A stretch of 64,000 nucleotides of DNA, from positions 432,839 through 496,838 of the forward strand of contig JAWRYS010001501.1 of assembly GCA_034769895.1 (NCBI GenBank). The letters are read 5' to 3'. The translations under genes and the position numbers were made by a program. Below, in pieces: positions 34,714 to 46,177 of the stretch; the stretch's first letter is position 1; each line of letters opens with the position of its first letter. The stretch comes from Magicicada septendecula. Lineage: Eukaryota > Arthropoda > Insecta > Hemiptera > Cicadidae. The notes beneath the pieces were generated by a model. That model was not told the origin of the DNA, did not search any database, and saw only the letters and a list, made by a program, of their open reading frames with translations.

Positions 34714-37700
34714 GTAAAAAAATATTTATCAGAATAAACTCTCTGTGTATGTTATATTAATTGGTGTGGCACTCGACGTCCTAATGGTCTGAAACGCTTC
34801 CTTAAGTTTCCCAGTTGATCGAGTCCCAAATGTAGCAAGACCTGTCAAATAGCGTTATGCTGTTGAAGAAATATATGTGTAGTTTCACCAAAAGTTTTAA
34901 AACAAAAATTGTTGTTTGTTGAAGAAAAATAAAAAAAATTGTGTTTAAAAAAATTATAATTAAAAAAAAATTTCTTTTTATTAATTAATTAATTAAAATC
35001 AATTAATTAATAGTGTGCTGTAAAGTTTTAAAATGTATATCACTCCTCTAAGAAATTTTATTGATGTTCTTGTATTTTCCAAATAAACTACAACCACTCA
35101 TAAGATTGTCTCCAGGACAATCGATACTTGTTTACTTTTTCGTTTTGTAGGTTATCTTCCCTTGTATGTGGTAAAATCCTAGTAGTTTATTATTTAAAAT
35201 TATATTAATGGTAATTTGTAATATAAATGAAAGAAAGAACTATTTTGTGGTGAAAAGTATTAATGTTTTATTAAATAATTGAAATATAGACTCTTTTCGA
35301 TTATAATATCGACTCTCAGGGTATCGAAACAGTTACAAGGTTTGGTATATAAAATTCAACAAGGTTCTTTAAACAGCCAATTATTATCAAAGTCAGAGAA
35401 ATCGGGCCAATATTTAAAAAGTATAACGTTACAACAAGTTAATTACTAATACTAGATACACACATTGAATAATAAAATTGAAATAATATAATTTCTTGTC
35501 ACCAACACAGCTGACGGGAAACAAGGAGGCGTTACTAACGAAAATCTGAAATGGCTGCCGTCAAGTCGGTCAAAATGCCCTTCGAATCTGCGATGTTCCA
35601 AATAAGATATTTTCTGGTAGTATTTATGTCCTGGTGTCTGCAAATCTCCTTCCTGATGTTGTGTAGTGTCTTAAGTGAAGTTTCCGTGTTGTCTTTTGTA
35701 TATCTGTGTAGTTATAAGTTCGTTCACTTTTTATGATTCCGACACTAATATATGGTTATGTGGTATACTGTTTTCTTGTGTTTTATAGTGTTTTTCGGTG
35801 TAGTTATGTGCTGTCCAGTGTTATTTAGTCTTTATATATTGATTTTGTCACAATGTGGACGTTCCAGAATGATTTTATACGCCACTCGCGATTTCACAAA
35901 AACGTACCGTTCACTTACTCGGCATTACCGTTTCTAGTTAGGTTAGCTCGGTTATAAACCGCTTGTCAAGTTCACCGTACAATTACCAATAATCAACTAT
36001 ATTATTTCCTCCAGTTTCGACTAAACTCTTAGCCAATATAATATTATTCTTAACATTGTTCAAATATAATTTTGCATCCTGTGCATATTTCAAAATACAC
36101 TATATAACTGCCTAAACTTTGGTTATTTATCAATTTTATTTGCTAGATGTAATTTAAATTAATCCTTCAGTTCATTCGGCGTATTTTAAGATTGAATACT
36201 GCCGTTTTATAATGTTTTCTGTCTAAAATTAGTAATTTTACTTTCATTTTGTATTTAGTGAAAAATTAAAAATTAACTTCCTGTCATTATGCAAATTCAG
36301 CCATTTTTCAGTTATATTTATTATTAATAATCTTATATTGTATTAAAAGGTTTATATTCCCTTATTTTCTTGTAATTAATTGAATTGGTTAAATTCTAAA
36401 ATATTATTTTGGAATATATGACTCCCCTCTCCAAATTTCTGAGTTTAGTCATTTTCATTTTTATTTATAATTCTGAATATAATTTTATAAAATCTTTCTA
36501 AATGGTATGTGCAATTATATGGCTTCATCTCAGGTTTATTTTGTCTAAATCCCTTTTGTTTAATTGCATTTAAATGAGTAATTTCTCTGTTTTGATAGGG
36601 TTTGGTTTTCATTCTTTGGCCTAGATTTTTCAACAATTTTTCCTTACAAAATATTTTTACAAACAATAAATGATGTGTGATACCCTCTCTGACTTTTAAA
36701 TATGGTATTCTAAACTAAACATTTTTTCAAATAACACAACAATAATTAGTATTGGTTACAATACCATGATTAGTTAAACAAATAAGGAATATTTTCAAAT
36801 AAATGGATGTCTTCAAACTTCAGACATGTTTTACAATCAAATAATTATTTCTAACATTGAAATATTGTTCACAAAAAAGGTTTTTTTACCAACTAACATC
36901 TTAATTACTTCTTACTATTAACACAAGTAATAATTATGCTTACAGTTCTGATGTTAGTTGTGGTAAATTTAAATAAATGACCTTATATCTAATACATTTT
37001 TAACATCTTATCCTATATTTACAAAAACCTTATATCTATATTCTTATTTGCTAACTACTATACTAAGTTGGATTATACAGTTTTTTACACTGTCTTTTAA
37101 ATATCGTATTTGGGGAATTGTACCCTGTCATTAGTATAATTAAATATTCACATAGTACACATTTTAAGTCACTGAAAGTTGCATATTTCATTGTATTCAA
37201 TGTTTGTGATTGCCAAGAATGAAACAAAAGGTTTATTTTCTATAATACCTAAAACTCGCACTGGTTCACTTTACACTTTTATTTTATGTTATTTCTAAAT
37301 GGTCGTGTAGTCTTATTAACATAATAAATTGGTTAGTGTTTTACAATGGAGATTTGTTCCTTGGGTACTATATTATTGTTTCATCTTGGTTCACTGGCAA
37401 CTCTTACTTTACACACTTCTCTCTCTTAATTTTATGTACATGTTGTTGCTATTTCTTTATACTTTTATTGGCATTTTACTATTTATTTTGGGGATATGGG
37501 GATTTGGGTGTCTTTTATAAGAGCATGACATCTTCCTCAGGATGCTGCCTTCTTCTTCTTTCTTCTGTCTTCTTTTCTTCTGTCTTCTGTGACTGGTATC
37601 TTATCCATCTTCTTCTTGATGTCATTGGGTTTCTTGGGATTTCTTCATCTTCTTCGGGTTTCTTGGGATTTCTTCATCTTCTTCATCATTTTAGAAATAC

Positions 37701-38044
37701 ATCACCTGTATTGGTTGATCTTGGCTTATTCAGGGTTTCTTTTCCATTTATATTTCCTCGTTGTGGGTTTGGTCATATTCTGTGTTGCTTTGTTATTTAC
37801 TTTTTACCTTCCTGGGTTATAATTTGAAAACCTTCGGTTATTAGACTGGTTTTGGATGACTCATCACTAGTAATTCATTTTATTTGAACTTGTATTTTTT
37901 AAATAATAATGATTGCTTTCCACAGTTGCTATGAATTAATTTTTATATTAAACTTAATGCTTTCTTCCAGATTTAAATGTTATAATTTTATTATTCTAAT
38001 GATCAAATGCCATTCAATATTATGCATATATCTGTCACGTTACA
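34714..38044 (-). repeat. 3' LTR of the retrotransposon (left), 3331 bp
   Basis: It is bounded by TGTA at 34714 and TTACA at 38044 and matches 46178-49512 almost base for base. It is AT-rich with internal low-complexity: alternating TTAATTAA near 34980-35010 and a TCTTC-rich patch at 37535-37690. The same short reading frames (for example 37336-37827 and 35452-35643) appear in both LTRs at the same relative places. Their conservation reflects LTR identity, not selection, and none has a recognisable domain. Confidence 0.95.
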
Positions 38045-38063
38045 GATTACTCTCCTCCAGAAG
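38045..38063 (-). promoter_or_regulatory. polypurine tract
   Basis: Immediately inside the 3' LTR, the minus strand reads CTTCTGGAGGAGAGTAATC, a purine-rich run abutting the LTR edge. This is where plus-strand DNA synthesis is normally primed. Confidence 0.7.
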
Positions 38064-39360
38064 TAATTATTTCAGACATGTTTATGGATGAAATAATTTC
38101 TTATGATAATTTCATCATTTCTTATATTTCATTTTCTTCCCCATTTTTATATCGACTTTTTATATTAGATTTTAATTAATTTTATATATATAGTTACTTA
38201 TTTTACTACTGATCCTTTTCGGATAGTTAGTGTCTCCTGAGATATATTATTATTATTGTAATACATTTTCTTTCTTTATAAACTTCGTGTTGCATCCTTG
38301 GGATATTTATTCCCTAACATTCCCTATCACGTGGGCTGGGGCAGATCAGAGGGGCACTGTACGCTACACAATCTCTGCTGGCCATACACCACTTCTACAA
38401 TTTGAGTCCAGAGGCATATCCATCTCTGCTCAAAAAACAAAATGCTGCTGGAATTATCTTCAGTCATTCATCGAATAAATAAATAAAAAGTAGTCTCATT
38501 TTCGACTAATAAAAATATCTTTGGATTCTTCACTTCGTAGTTTCTCAGATTATCTCACATTTTCTATCTTAATAAATCTTCATAATTATTATTATACTCA
38601 TTATATATACATTTTTCTAAACTCTTAACTTGTCTGATATATTCATTTTAATTATGGTTGAAAACCTTTCTTTTAATAATTCTGGTTACTGGTTACAGTG
38701 TAACTCTTTTTCTTCTCTATCTGAATTCGCTTTATACTTCCTTCTGGTTACTTACAGTGTTAGCATGGTCTTTACATATAGCATTTTCTTATTCATTATT
38801 TGAATGGTCTTAATATATTATATTTCATTTTTAAATTTGTATTTTTATTCTAGATATACAGGTCGTTATTTTGATCATTTTGGTTTAAACATTTTGGTTC
38901 TTTCCCTTCTCTTAGAAAGTTATTAATCCGCCTTCGCATTCATTAACATTAATTCATTTATATTATATTTCATGTGGTATTTCTTCTCTTTGCATTTCAT
39001 ATAGGTCTTATTATTATCATTTGTTCAAAATCATCTTCTCCATATGTTTGGTATGAGTTGTTCTTCTTTGCTCTTAATTAACTGTTTTCATTATCGTTTC
39101 ATAACTAATTAGCTCTTTGCTTCCAAATTTTTTCCTTCTCTTGCATATTACACTCTTTTTGTTTTTCTTCTCTACTCCTTCAAATGCTATTGTGAATATC
39201 TAGCATTTATTCTGGATTAAAGTTAATCGTCTTTTCTGAATTAATCATTTTATTTTCTTCTAAATTCATTTATAAATGGAACACATTTATTTTTGGAACT
39301 TTGTTAGTTTTATTCAAAATTCAAACTCTTCTTTTTATTAATGGCATAATATTTCTCATA
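38064..39360. other. internal non-coding region between pol and 3' LTR
   Basis: AT-rich retrotransposon DNA without a reading frame of note on the minus strand. A compact GC-richer island (about 38325-38470) stands out and could be foreign. No envelope-like ORF is present. Confidence 0.6.
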
Positions 39361-39364
39361 AATC

Positions 39365-40275
39365 ATTGTAATAAGTTGATCTTATCTTGTTTCAAAGTTC
39401 TGACGTTCTATCAACATTCAAATTCTGTTTAATTCATTTATTCCCAGAATTGTTTCCTTCAAAATTGTTTATAGTAATGTGATCTTACTATTATTTCTGA
39501 ATGTTTTGGTATTTCTCTAAATTCAAATTCTTCTTAATTATTTACCATACAGTTTTCTCACAAAATTAGTTATAGTAAGTTGGTCTTACTTCATTCTTTT
39601 AAATTTTTTGTATATTAACTTCAACCTTCCTTTCTTCTATTTTTCCATAAAGTTTCTTCTTAAATATTTGGTAGTAAGTTGTGCTTACATATATATTTAA
39701 ATTTTGTTGGTTAAACACAAAATTCCTTTCTTCTATTTTCTTCCATATAGTTTTTCTCCAAAATATTAGGTTGTAAGTTGTACTTACTGAATTTTAAATT
39801 TTTATAGTTAAATTCAAAATTCTTTCTCTTTCTCTTTCTTCCATTAAGTTTGTTCAAAATTATTAGGTTGTAAGATGTTCTTACATCATTATAGAATTTT
39901 TTAGTTAATAAACTCTTTCTTTTCTATTAAGCCAAAAGTTGTTTCTCATAAATCAGTGGTAGTAAGTTGTACTTACTTATTTTTTAATTTTTTTAGTTTA
40001 AATTCAAAAATTCTTTTTAATTAAATTGCCATAAAATGTTTTCTCCGAAATATCTGGTTGTAAGTTGTTCTTACATCATTTTAGGATTTTTATGTATATT
40101 AAATTCAAAATTCTCTTCTTTTTATAATTCTGCCAAAAAGTTTTTCCTCATAATATATAGTTGTAAGATGTACTTACTTAATTTTAAATTTTCATGGTTA
40201 AATTCAAAATTCTTTCTCTTTCTTCTTCCAAAAAGTATTTCTCAAAAATATTTGTTTTAAGATGTTCTTACATCA
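39365..40275. repeat. ten ~98-bp tandem repeats, each with a GTAAG/CTTAC hairpin
   Basis: A short dyad of the form GTAAGTTGTACTTAC occurs at about 39371, 39473, 39575, 39673, 39774, 39870, 39962, 40060, 40163 and 40257, a spacing of 92-103 bp. Between dyads the units share TTTTAAATTTT, TTCAAAATTCTTTCT and (A)AAGTTTTTCTCA blocks. Units are diverged, but in most the paired arms are kept, with the loop varying (TTGTA, ATGTT, TTGTT, ATGTA). The array lies downstream of pol inside the retrotransposon. Confidence 0.85.
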
Positions 40276-40323
40276 ATTTTAAATTTTTTCAGATTAAAAA
40301 ATTCTAAATTCAAAACTCCCAAC

Positions 40324-43300
40324 TCATTCTTCATAATACTTTTTCATAGATGCTTGATTGTACACACCTTTGATTTTTCCTGAAACGATTTCCCTCAACT
40401 CATAGGTATTGTTATGCTTATCCTTTACCACAACATATGGTCCAGTATAAAGTAATAATAATTTTTGGTTATGCCTTCTAAGGTGCTGGGCAGTTCTCGA
40501 TTTTTTAGGAGGACTTTCTCACCTTCTTTATATGTTATAATACGCCCTATTGCCTTTTGGTATTTGGCTTGCCGTTTTTCTTGATCTTCTGCTACCTTGT
40601 TGTAAAACCTCAACTGGTTGAATTTCCGATTATTGTTTGTTGGAAATTCAATGATTTGTTCAATTTCTCGGGGAGTCGGCTTCTCATACACGGCTGAGTA
40701 TGGTGTAATTCCTATAGCTGGATGGTGGGCGAAATTTAGGAATGTCTCAGTCGCTGCTAGGTACTCTTGCCACTTTTTCTGTTGGTTGTGACAGTACGTG
40801 CGCAAGATCCTACCCACTTCTCTCAGTACTCTCTCAGCCGGATTGCTACTTGGGTGGTAGACTGACGTCTTATAAGTTTTGATCCCAAGTGCTAATAAGG
40901 TGTCTCGCCACCTCCTCCCCTTAAATTGTGTACCATGGTCGGTAATAATGGAAGATGGTCTACCGATCTCTGGCACATACAAATCGATGATCACCGCCAG
41001 AACCTTTGCTGTTGTTGCCCGATTAACCGGATATAGCTTTATATACTTGGTGTAGTGGTCCATTATGATTACCAGGTATTTATACCTGTGTCGACCACCG
41101 CTACGGGGAAATGGCCCGCAGATATCCAAAAACACTTTTTCCAGTTTTGCTTTTGAAGTTATCGGTATCATGATACCCTCTGTCTTTTCATTGTTTATTT
41201 TGGCGCATTGACAGATCTTACAGGACTTGGTGTACGTTCTCACCTTGCGGTTGATATTCTTGATCTTACAGTTTTCCTCTAGAGCCTGTATCACTTTTAA
41301 CGCTCCCATGTGACCATACTTGACATGGTAATCGATGATGACCTCCTTTTCGATTTGGTGTGGGATTATCACCTTCCATGTCTCATCGTCCAAGGCCGTT
41401 TTTATAAATAAGATCCCTTTGTTAAGATGGTAATATTTGGAAATGGTATCATCATTGGCTTCCAAGCGACTCATGATGATTTTCAGCTTAGGATCAGACT
41501 GCTGATGGATTCGAATATTTATTAATAGAGCTTGTAGATCGGCTCTGGTCTTGAATATGTTATAAATTTTGACCAAGCTCTCCTTCTCTCCCTCGAAAGT
41601 CTGATCTTCCAGATTTATACGTGACAACACATCCGCTACCACGTTCTTTTTTCCTGGAATGTATTCCCATTTCAGATCATATTCTTGTAGGGCGAGTACC
41701 CACCTAGCCAATCGGCCGTGACTCAACTTGCACCTACGAAGGAACGAGATGGATTTATGATCAGTTCGCACCGTGACTTGATATCCGAGAATGTACGTCC
41801 GGAACTTGCTGCATGCGAACACCACGCTCAGCAATTCCTTTTCTGTCACACTGTAGTTCTTTTCGCACTGGTTCAGTGTGCGACTAGCGAAGCTTATTAC
41901 CAGATGTTGTCCCTCCTCATCTTCCTGGTATAAAGTCGTTCCTAAGCTCAGATCGCTAGCGTTTAAAAAGAAGGGTTTCTTGAAATCTGGGTGACGAAGT
42001 ATAACACTCTCCAGAAACTTCTCTTTTATCAAGCGGAAAGTAAGATCTTGATCTTCACCCCAAGTCCATTTGTTCTTAGCAGATAACTGTGGTTGAAACT
42101 TGGCGGTCAACTCGGAATATCGGCTCTGAAACTTCCTGTAATAGTTACAGAGTCCGAGGAAAGATTGTAATTGTTTCCTGTTTCTTGGTTGCGGGAACCT
42201 CTGAATTGCCTCCACTTTCTCTGCTGAAGGGGTAATACCTCTGTCGTCTAGGTTGAAACCCAAGAATCGTACCTCGCGCGCTATGAACTTGGATTTCTCC
42301 AACTTCAGAGTTATGTTGTTCTGCGCTAATTTGCTTAGTACAAATTCCACTTTGTAACAGTGCTCCTCCCAGGTTTCGGATGTGATGAGTAAGTCGTCAA
42401 CATAGACGGTGGTAAATTGGAGCGCTTCTTGTCCAAGAATCTGGTCCATGCATGCCACAAAGATGGCGCCAGAATTGACAAGTCCGAAGGGCAATCTCTT
42501 GAACTGGTAATTGCGCCCTTCGAAAATGAACGCCACGTACTGGCGGCTTTGTGGATGCAGCTCTACTTGCCAATAACCACAGACAGTATCCCAGGTGCTA
42601 ATAAACTTAGTGCCATGAAAACGTTTTAAGATCTCCTCTATTTCACCGGGAGAGGTTCTGTCATTCACAATCGTCTTGTTCAACTCGCGCGCATCTAAAC
42701 AGAGCCGGACTTGTCCGTCTTTCTTTGGAACAGCAATAATTGGACTAGTGTAAGGTGATTGACTAATCTCAATTATGTCATTTTCTATCACCTTATTTAT
42801 CTCTGTTCTCACGGTTTCTTTGAGCGACTGCGCGATTGGATATGACCTCCGGTTAAACTCTACGTTTTCTTTGAATCGAAGTTGGCACTGGTAGTTTTTT
42901 ACCTTCCCTGGTTCATCTGAAAACACTGCCTTGTACTTCTCATATATTGTGATTAGACGATCAGCTAAATGTATAGGTATTTTCTTGTTATCGCTTCCGC
43001 ACTGGAAGTCCCGTATTTCTTGGATTTTAACTGACCATAAATCCTCTCCTCCATGGTTGTATATAATGGGTTTAGAAAGAGGGCTGTTTCTAATAATATT
43101 AATTTTACGAAGTTGTTGATGTATAGGGCTGGGAAGTATAGTTGTCCCTCCTACCAGATCTGCGGTCCATGTCACTCCGTCTGGGAAAAGTGATACTTTA
43201 TCTAAATTAAGATCGATTACTGCAGAATATCTTCTAAGAATATCGCAACCGACTAATATGTCAAATGGTAATCCGGTGGCGATTAAAAATTCCATGTCTA

Positions 43301-43717
43301 AAGCTATATCACGGCTAACGACACTTAAAGAAACTTGTTTCCTGATGGTCTTATTCTGGCGGCCAGTTGCACCTATTAACACAATGTTGTTGACTGGTAA
43401 CATTGGCAAAGTTTTTCCACATGCACTTTGTATTCTCTCCAATTCATTTGCGTTTATTATTGAAATATTGGCACCTGTGTCTATCATTATTTTAGCGGGA
43501 ACTCCTTCCACCTCCGCTGTTATATAAAGTATTTCATTATTATTGTTGCTGAGACTCTTCTCGTTCTCTTCCAAAAGTTCCGTTCTAATATCTTTTAGAT
43601 AGTGGTTACTTATTATAGTGATGTTTTTATGGTTGTTTGCTTGTTGCAATTCATCCTTTTCTAACCCAGGAAGTATAAGCAGTAACGGGTCATTGTTGTT
43701 GATTACTGCCTCCTCCC
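40324..43717 (-). CDS. pol: pol polyprotein: protease, RT, RNase H, integrase
   Basis: The open frame to 40425 gives 1074 residues from a TTG at 43649 and is open further upstream to the frameshift site at 43718. Counting from 43649: aspartic protease with MIDTGA at 55-60 and ILVGCDIL at 131-138; reverse transcriptase with WD354 (first Asp), LPFGL at 386-390 and YVDD at 416-419; RNase H with NAS at 563-565, E603, D630 and VADVLSR at 671-677; integrase with the zinc-binding HH (YHVKYGH) and CKICQC, catalytic D842, D904 and E939, and the FILD tail. RNase H's first catalytic residue, Asp in the usual TDAS box, is Asn563, which should impair activity. Near 40450 the reading changes frame, and an integrase-tail-like reading with a TGPYVV start continues to about 40324. 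The catalytic RT and integrase boxes look intact. Confidence 0.93.
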
Positions 43718-43724
43718 GTTTAAA
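43679..43724 (-). promoter_or_regulatory. predicted -1 ribosomal frameshift signal, gag-pol
   Basis: On the minus strand the gag-side frame reads GCT TTA AAC, giving the heptamer T-TTA-AAC (43724-43718). Then come an 8-nt spacer and a perfect 7-bp stem, GCAGTAA (43709-43703) with TTACTGC (43685-43679). The 17-nt loop contains ACCC, which can pair with GGGT ~13 nt downstream, giving an H-type pseudoknot. The zero-frame TAA lies inside the stem. A -1 slip moves exactly into the open pol frame. Confidence 0.75.
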
Positions 43725-46067
43725 GCATTTTGGTCATCGTTCGTGTTAGTATTGACCGAGGCATCGTTCTGGAAACTCTGATCCGTTTTCTGACGCTCTG
43801 TACCCTGTGCGAGGTTTAGCGCCCTGTTCTGTTGTCGGCCAAGATCCTCCAGGCTTGTACTTCTTCTTCCCTGTTCGTGTCTTGGACCGTCCCGTTCCGC
43901 ACTCCTCCATCTTCGGTCGGCGCCGTGGAAGCTGTTCCTCCGTGGTAGATAATATCTCCTGGGTCCGCGATCTTCCGCTCTTATAAAATTAACCCTAGCG
44001 CGACACTCGGTTATTATTATTATTACTATAATTATTATTATAGTAATTTCGGTTGGGTGGGTATGGTCTGTCACCGTTATTGCTGGGGTATGGATTTCTC
44101 TGACTGTATGGGATACTATTATTAGGCTGATAATAATTATTCCTATTATTCGGATAGGGGTTGTTATTCCTAACACCGTTAAAATTGCCGTTAAAATTGT
44201 TATTACGCTGCGGGTTGTTAGGGCCGACGTAATTACTGGGCTGGTTCCGGTTACTGGGATGCTTATTGCCGTTATTGGGGTATGTATTCGGCCTTGCCTC
44301 TGGTCTCTCATTTCTCTTCCTGCTCTGCCGATAATACTCCTCGTTTTCATATCCCTCTAACAACTCGGTCATCGCCTGGATCGTCTTGATCTGGCTACTT
44401 CTCCGGGCCCTGATAATGTCTTCATCATAGTGATATGATATTTTATTCACTAGACACTCTTCTGGTATTGCCGGTTCGAGGTGTTTTGCCATGCACACCT
44501 TCCCCAAGAAATATGCTGTCATGCTGTTGCCTAGTTGTGCCCTGTATCGTCCATTACATATATTGTCACGGATCAAGTTCTGGGTAGTCTCAGACCAGTA
44601 CTTCGCCTTAAACATTTTCCGGAACTGCTGGTAGTCGGGAATTTCATTCCGGTTGGCCATCCACCAATTATCCGTTATTTCTCGGAAGGACTCATCTAAG
44701 ATTTCCCTGCTATGGCTCCATTGCGTGATTTTATGCTTAGCGAAGTATTCCTCTATTCTAGCCAGGAACTCCATCGGCTTACGCTTATACTGTCGGAAGT
44801 TGAGCCACTCTCGGCTTTCGTTGACGGGCAATCCGGTGAAATGAGTCGGTCTATTTCTTATTGCTTCCATTTCTTCTCGGCTTTGTCGCACCTGACCGGT
44901 GATATTGGTCATGGTCTCTTGCATATCATTACACCGTTCCGTGACTTGGTTGCGTACTCTCCCGAATTCTTCTTGAGTTTCCTTCCTCTGTTCTTCTACT
45001 TTCCTGCGGCTATGTTCTTCGATATTTGTGAACTTGATGTTTACCACTTCTTTAAACTCTTGCACCTCCTTTTCGGTCTGGTTGCACTTCCCGTCAATCT
45101 CTCGAATCTGTCGATTTACCATTATATTTTCTTCTTCCATCTTCTTATTCATCGCTTTCTTGTTAACATTGATTTCCTTATTCAGTTCTTCTCGCAACAA
45201 TTCCATTCTTTCGTCCAGTTTGTCCAAATTCTCCTGATTTACCTCCCTTAATTCTTCTCTTAAAATTTGATTGTCCTTTCTCAATTCTTCCAATTTCTCC
45301 CCCATCTTCTCTTCCAACTTCTTGTTATCTTCCTTCAACTCTTCCTTCAATTGTCGGTTGTTCTTCTCTATCTTCTTCCTGGTTTCATCGATTTTCTGAT
45401 TGGTGTTCTCAATTTTATTAATCAATTCTTCTTTAGTCGACTTGAATTCTTCCTTGAAAGATTGGTTGTCTTCCTTCAATTCTTCTAACTTCTTCCCCAT
45501 CTCTTCTTCCATCTTCTTGTTGTCTTCCTTCAAATCTTCCATGTTCTTATTCATCCCCGTCAACTCTTCTTTTGTGGATTGGTTATCCTTCTTCAATTCT
45601 TCTAACTTTTCTCCCATCCTCTCTTCCATCTTCTTACTGTTTTCTTCCATCCTCTTGTTGGTATTTTCTATGTTTTTATTTATTCCACCCATATCTTCTT
45701 TCAAGGGTTGTTTGTCTTCCTTCCTATTCTCGTCCATTTTCTTGTTATTATCCTGCATATTTTTACTTAACGATTCGTTGTCTTTTTTCCTGTTCTCCTC
45801 CATTTGTTCCATCATTGCTCTGATCATCTCTTGTATACCCCCATCCTCCGTTCGTGTCGGATTTTCCAATTGTTCCTTCCGGAGATTGATTTTCCCTGTC
45901 TGTATGGGTATTTCCGGTTGTTCCTCTGGTTGTTCAGTTTGTTTGGACAACACCGGCGGTAATAACTCTTCCACCTCTACTGGCGTCGCCTCCTTATTGC
46001 CCATGTCGATCTTTATTTCTTTTTCGGCCTCCGCCGCCCGTTTCTTGGATGTTGCACGTCGTTGCAT
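43703..46067 (-). CDS. gag: gag polyprotein with long coiled coil
   Basis: The main frame (46067-43995) is 690 residues. Residues 1-60 are basic then acidic; about 65-400 form a highly charged Glu/Lys/Asn repeat region (KKMEEN, LKEDNKK) that is a clear coiled coil. Residues ~425-570 look like the capsid-type domain (PMEFLARIEEYFAKHKITQW, FRKMFKAKYW, MTAYFLGKV). The end is Asn/Tyr/Pro-rich. At an AAT-repeat (about 44010-44045) the frame ends quickly in RVSR-stop, while the neighbouring frame continues with an Arg-rich segment (CRARVNFIRAEDRGPRR, RRWRSAERDGPRHEQ) to a stop at 43703, just beyond the frameshift heptamer. The Arg-rich part probably acts as the nucleocapsid; no CCHC knuckle is visible. 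The shift in the repeat is a copy defect or sequencing slip. Confidence 0.88.
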
Positions 46068-46155
46068 TTTTCCGTCTTTCTCTGGCTTTATAGCTGTTGC
46101 CTAGCTCCAACTAGTGATTGGGCAGATTGTATTGGCCTTTCAATCGCTAATTAAA

Positions 46156-46174
46156 GCCCCTCAGTTGTGCGCCA
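46156..46174 (-). promoter_or_regulatory. primer-binding site
   Basis: Three bases inside the 5' LTR, the minus strand reads TGGCGCACAACTGAGGGGC. It starts with the TGG expected to pair with a tRNA CCA end and resembles lysine-tRNA-type sites (TGGCGCCCAACGTGGGG) with a few changes. The tRNA identity is not certain. Confidence 0.65.
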
Positions 46175-46177
46175 ATT

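Noticed and set aside
34714-38044. Conserved pairs of small ORFs in both 3.3-kb repeats (for example the 163-codon frame at 37336-37827 and 48803-49294)
   Set aside because: They are conserved only because the two LTRs are near-identical. There is no domain, and the frames consist of low-complexity T-rich sequence.
44712-46104. Plus-strand frames up to 234 codons opposite gag
   Set aside because: They are antisense shadows of the Glu/Lys-rich coiled coil (giving Ser/Phe/Leu-rich products).
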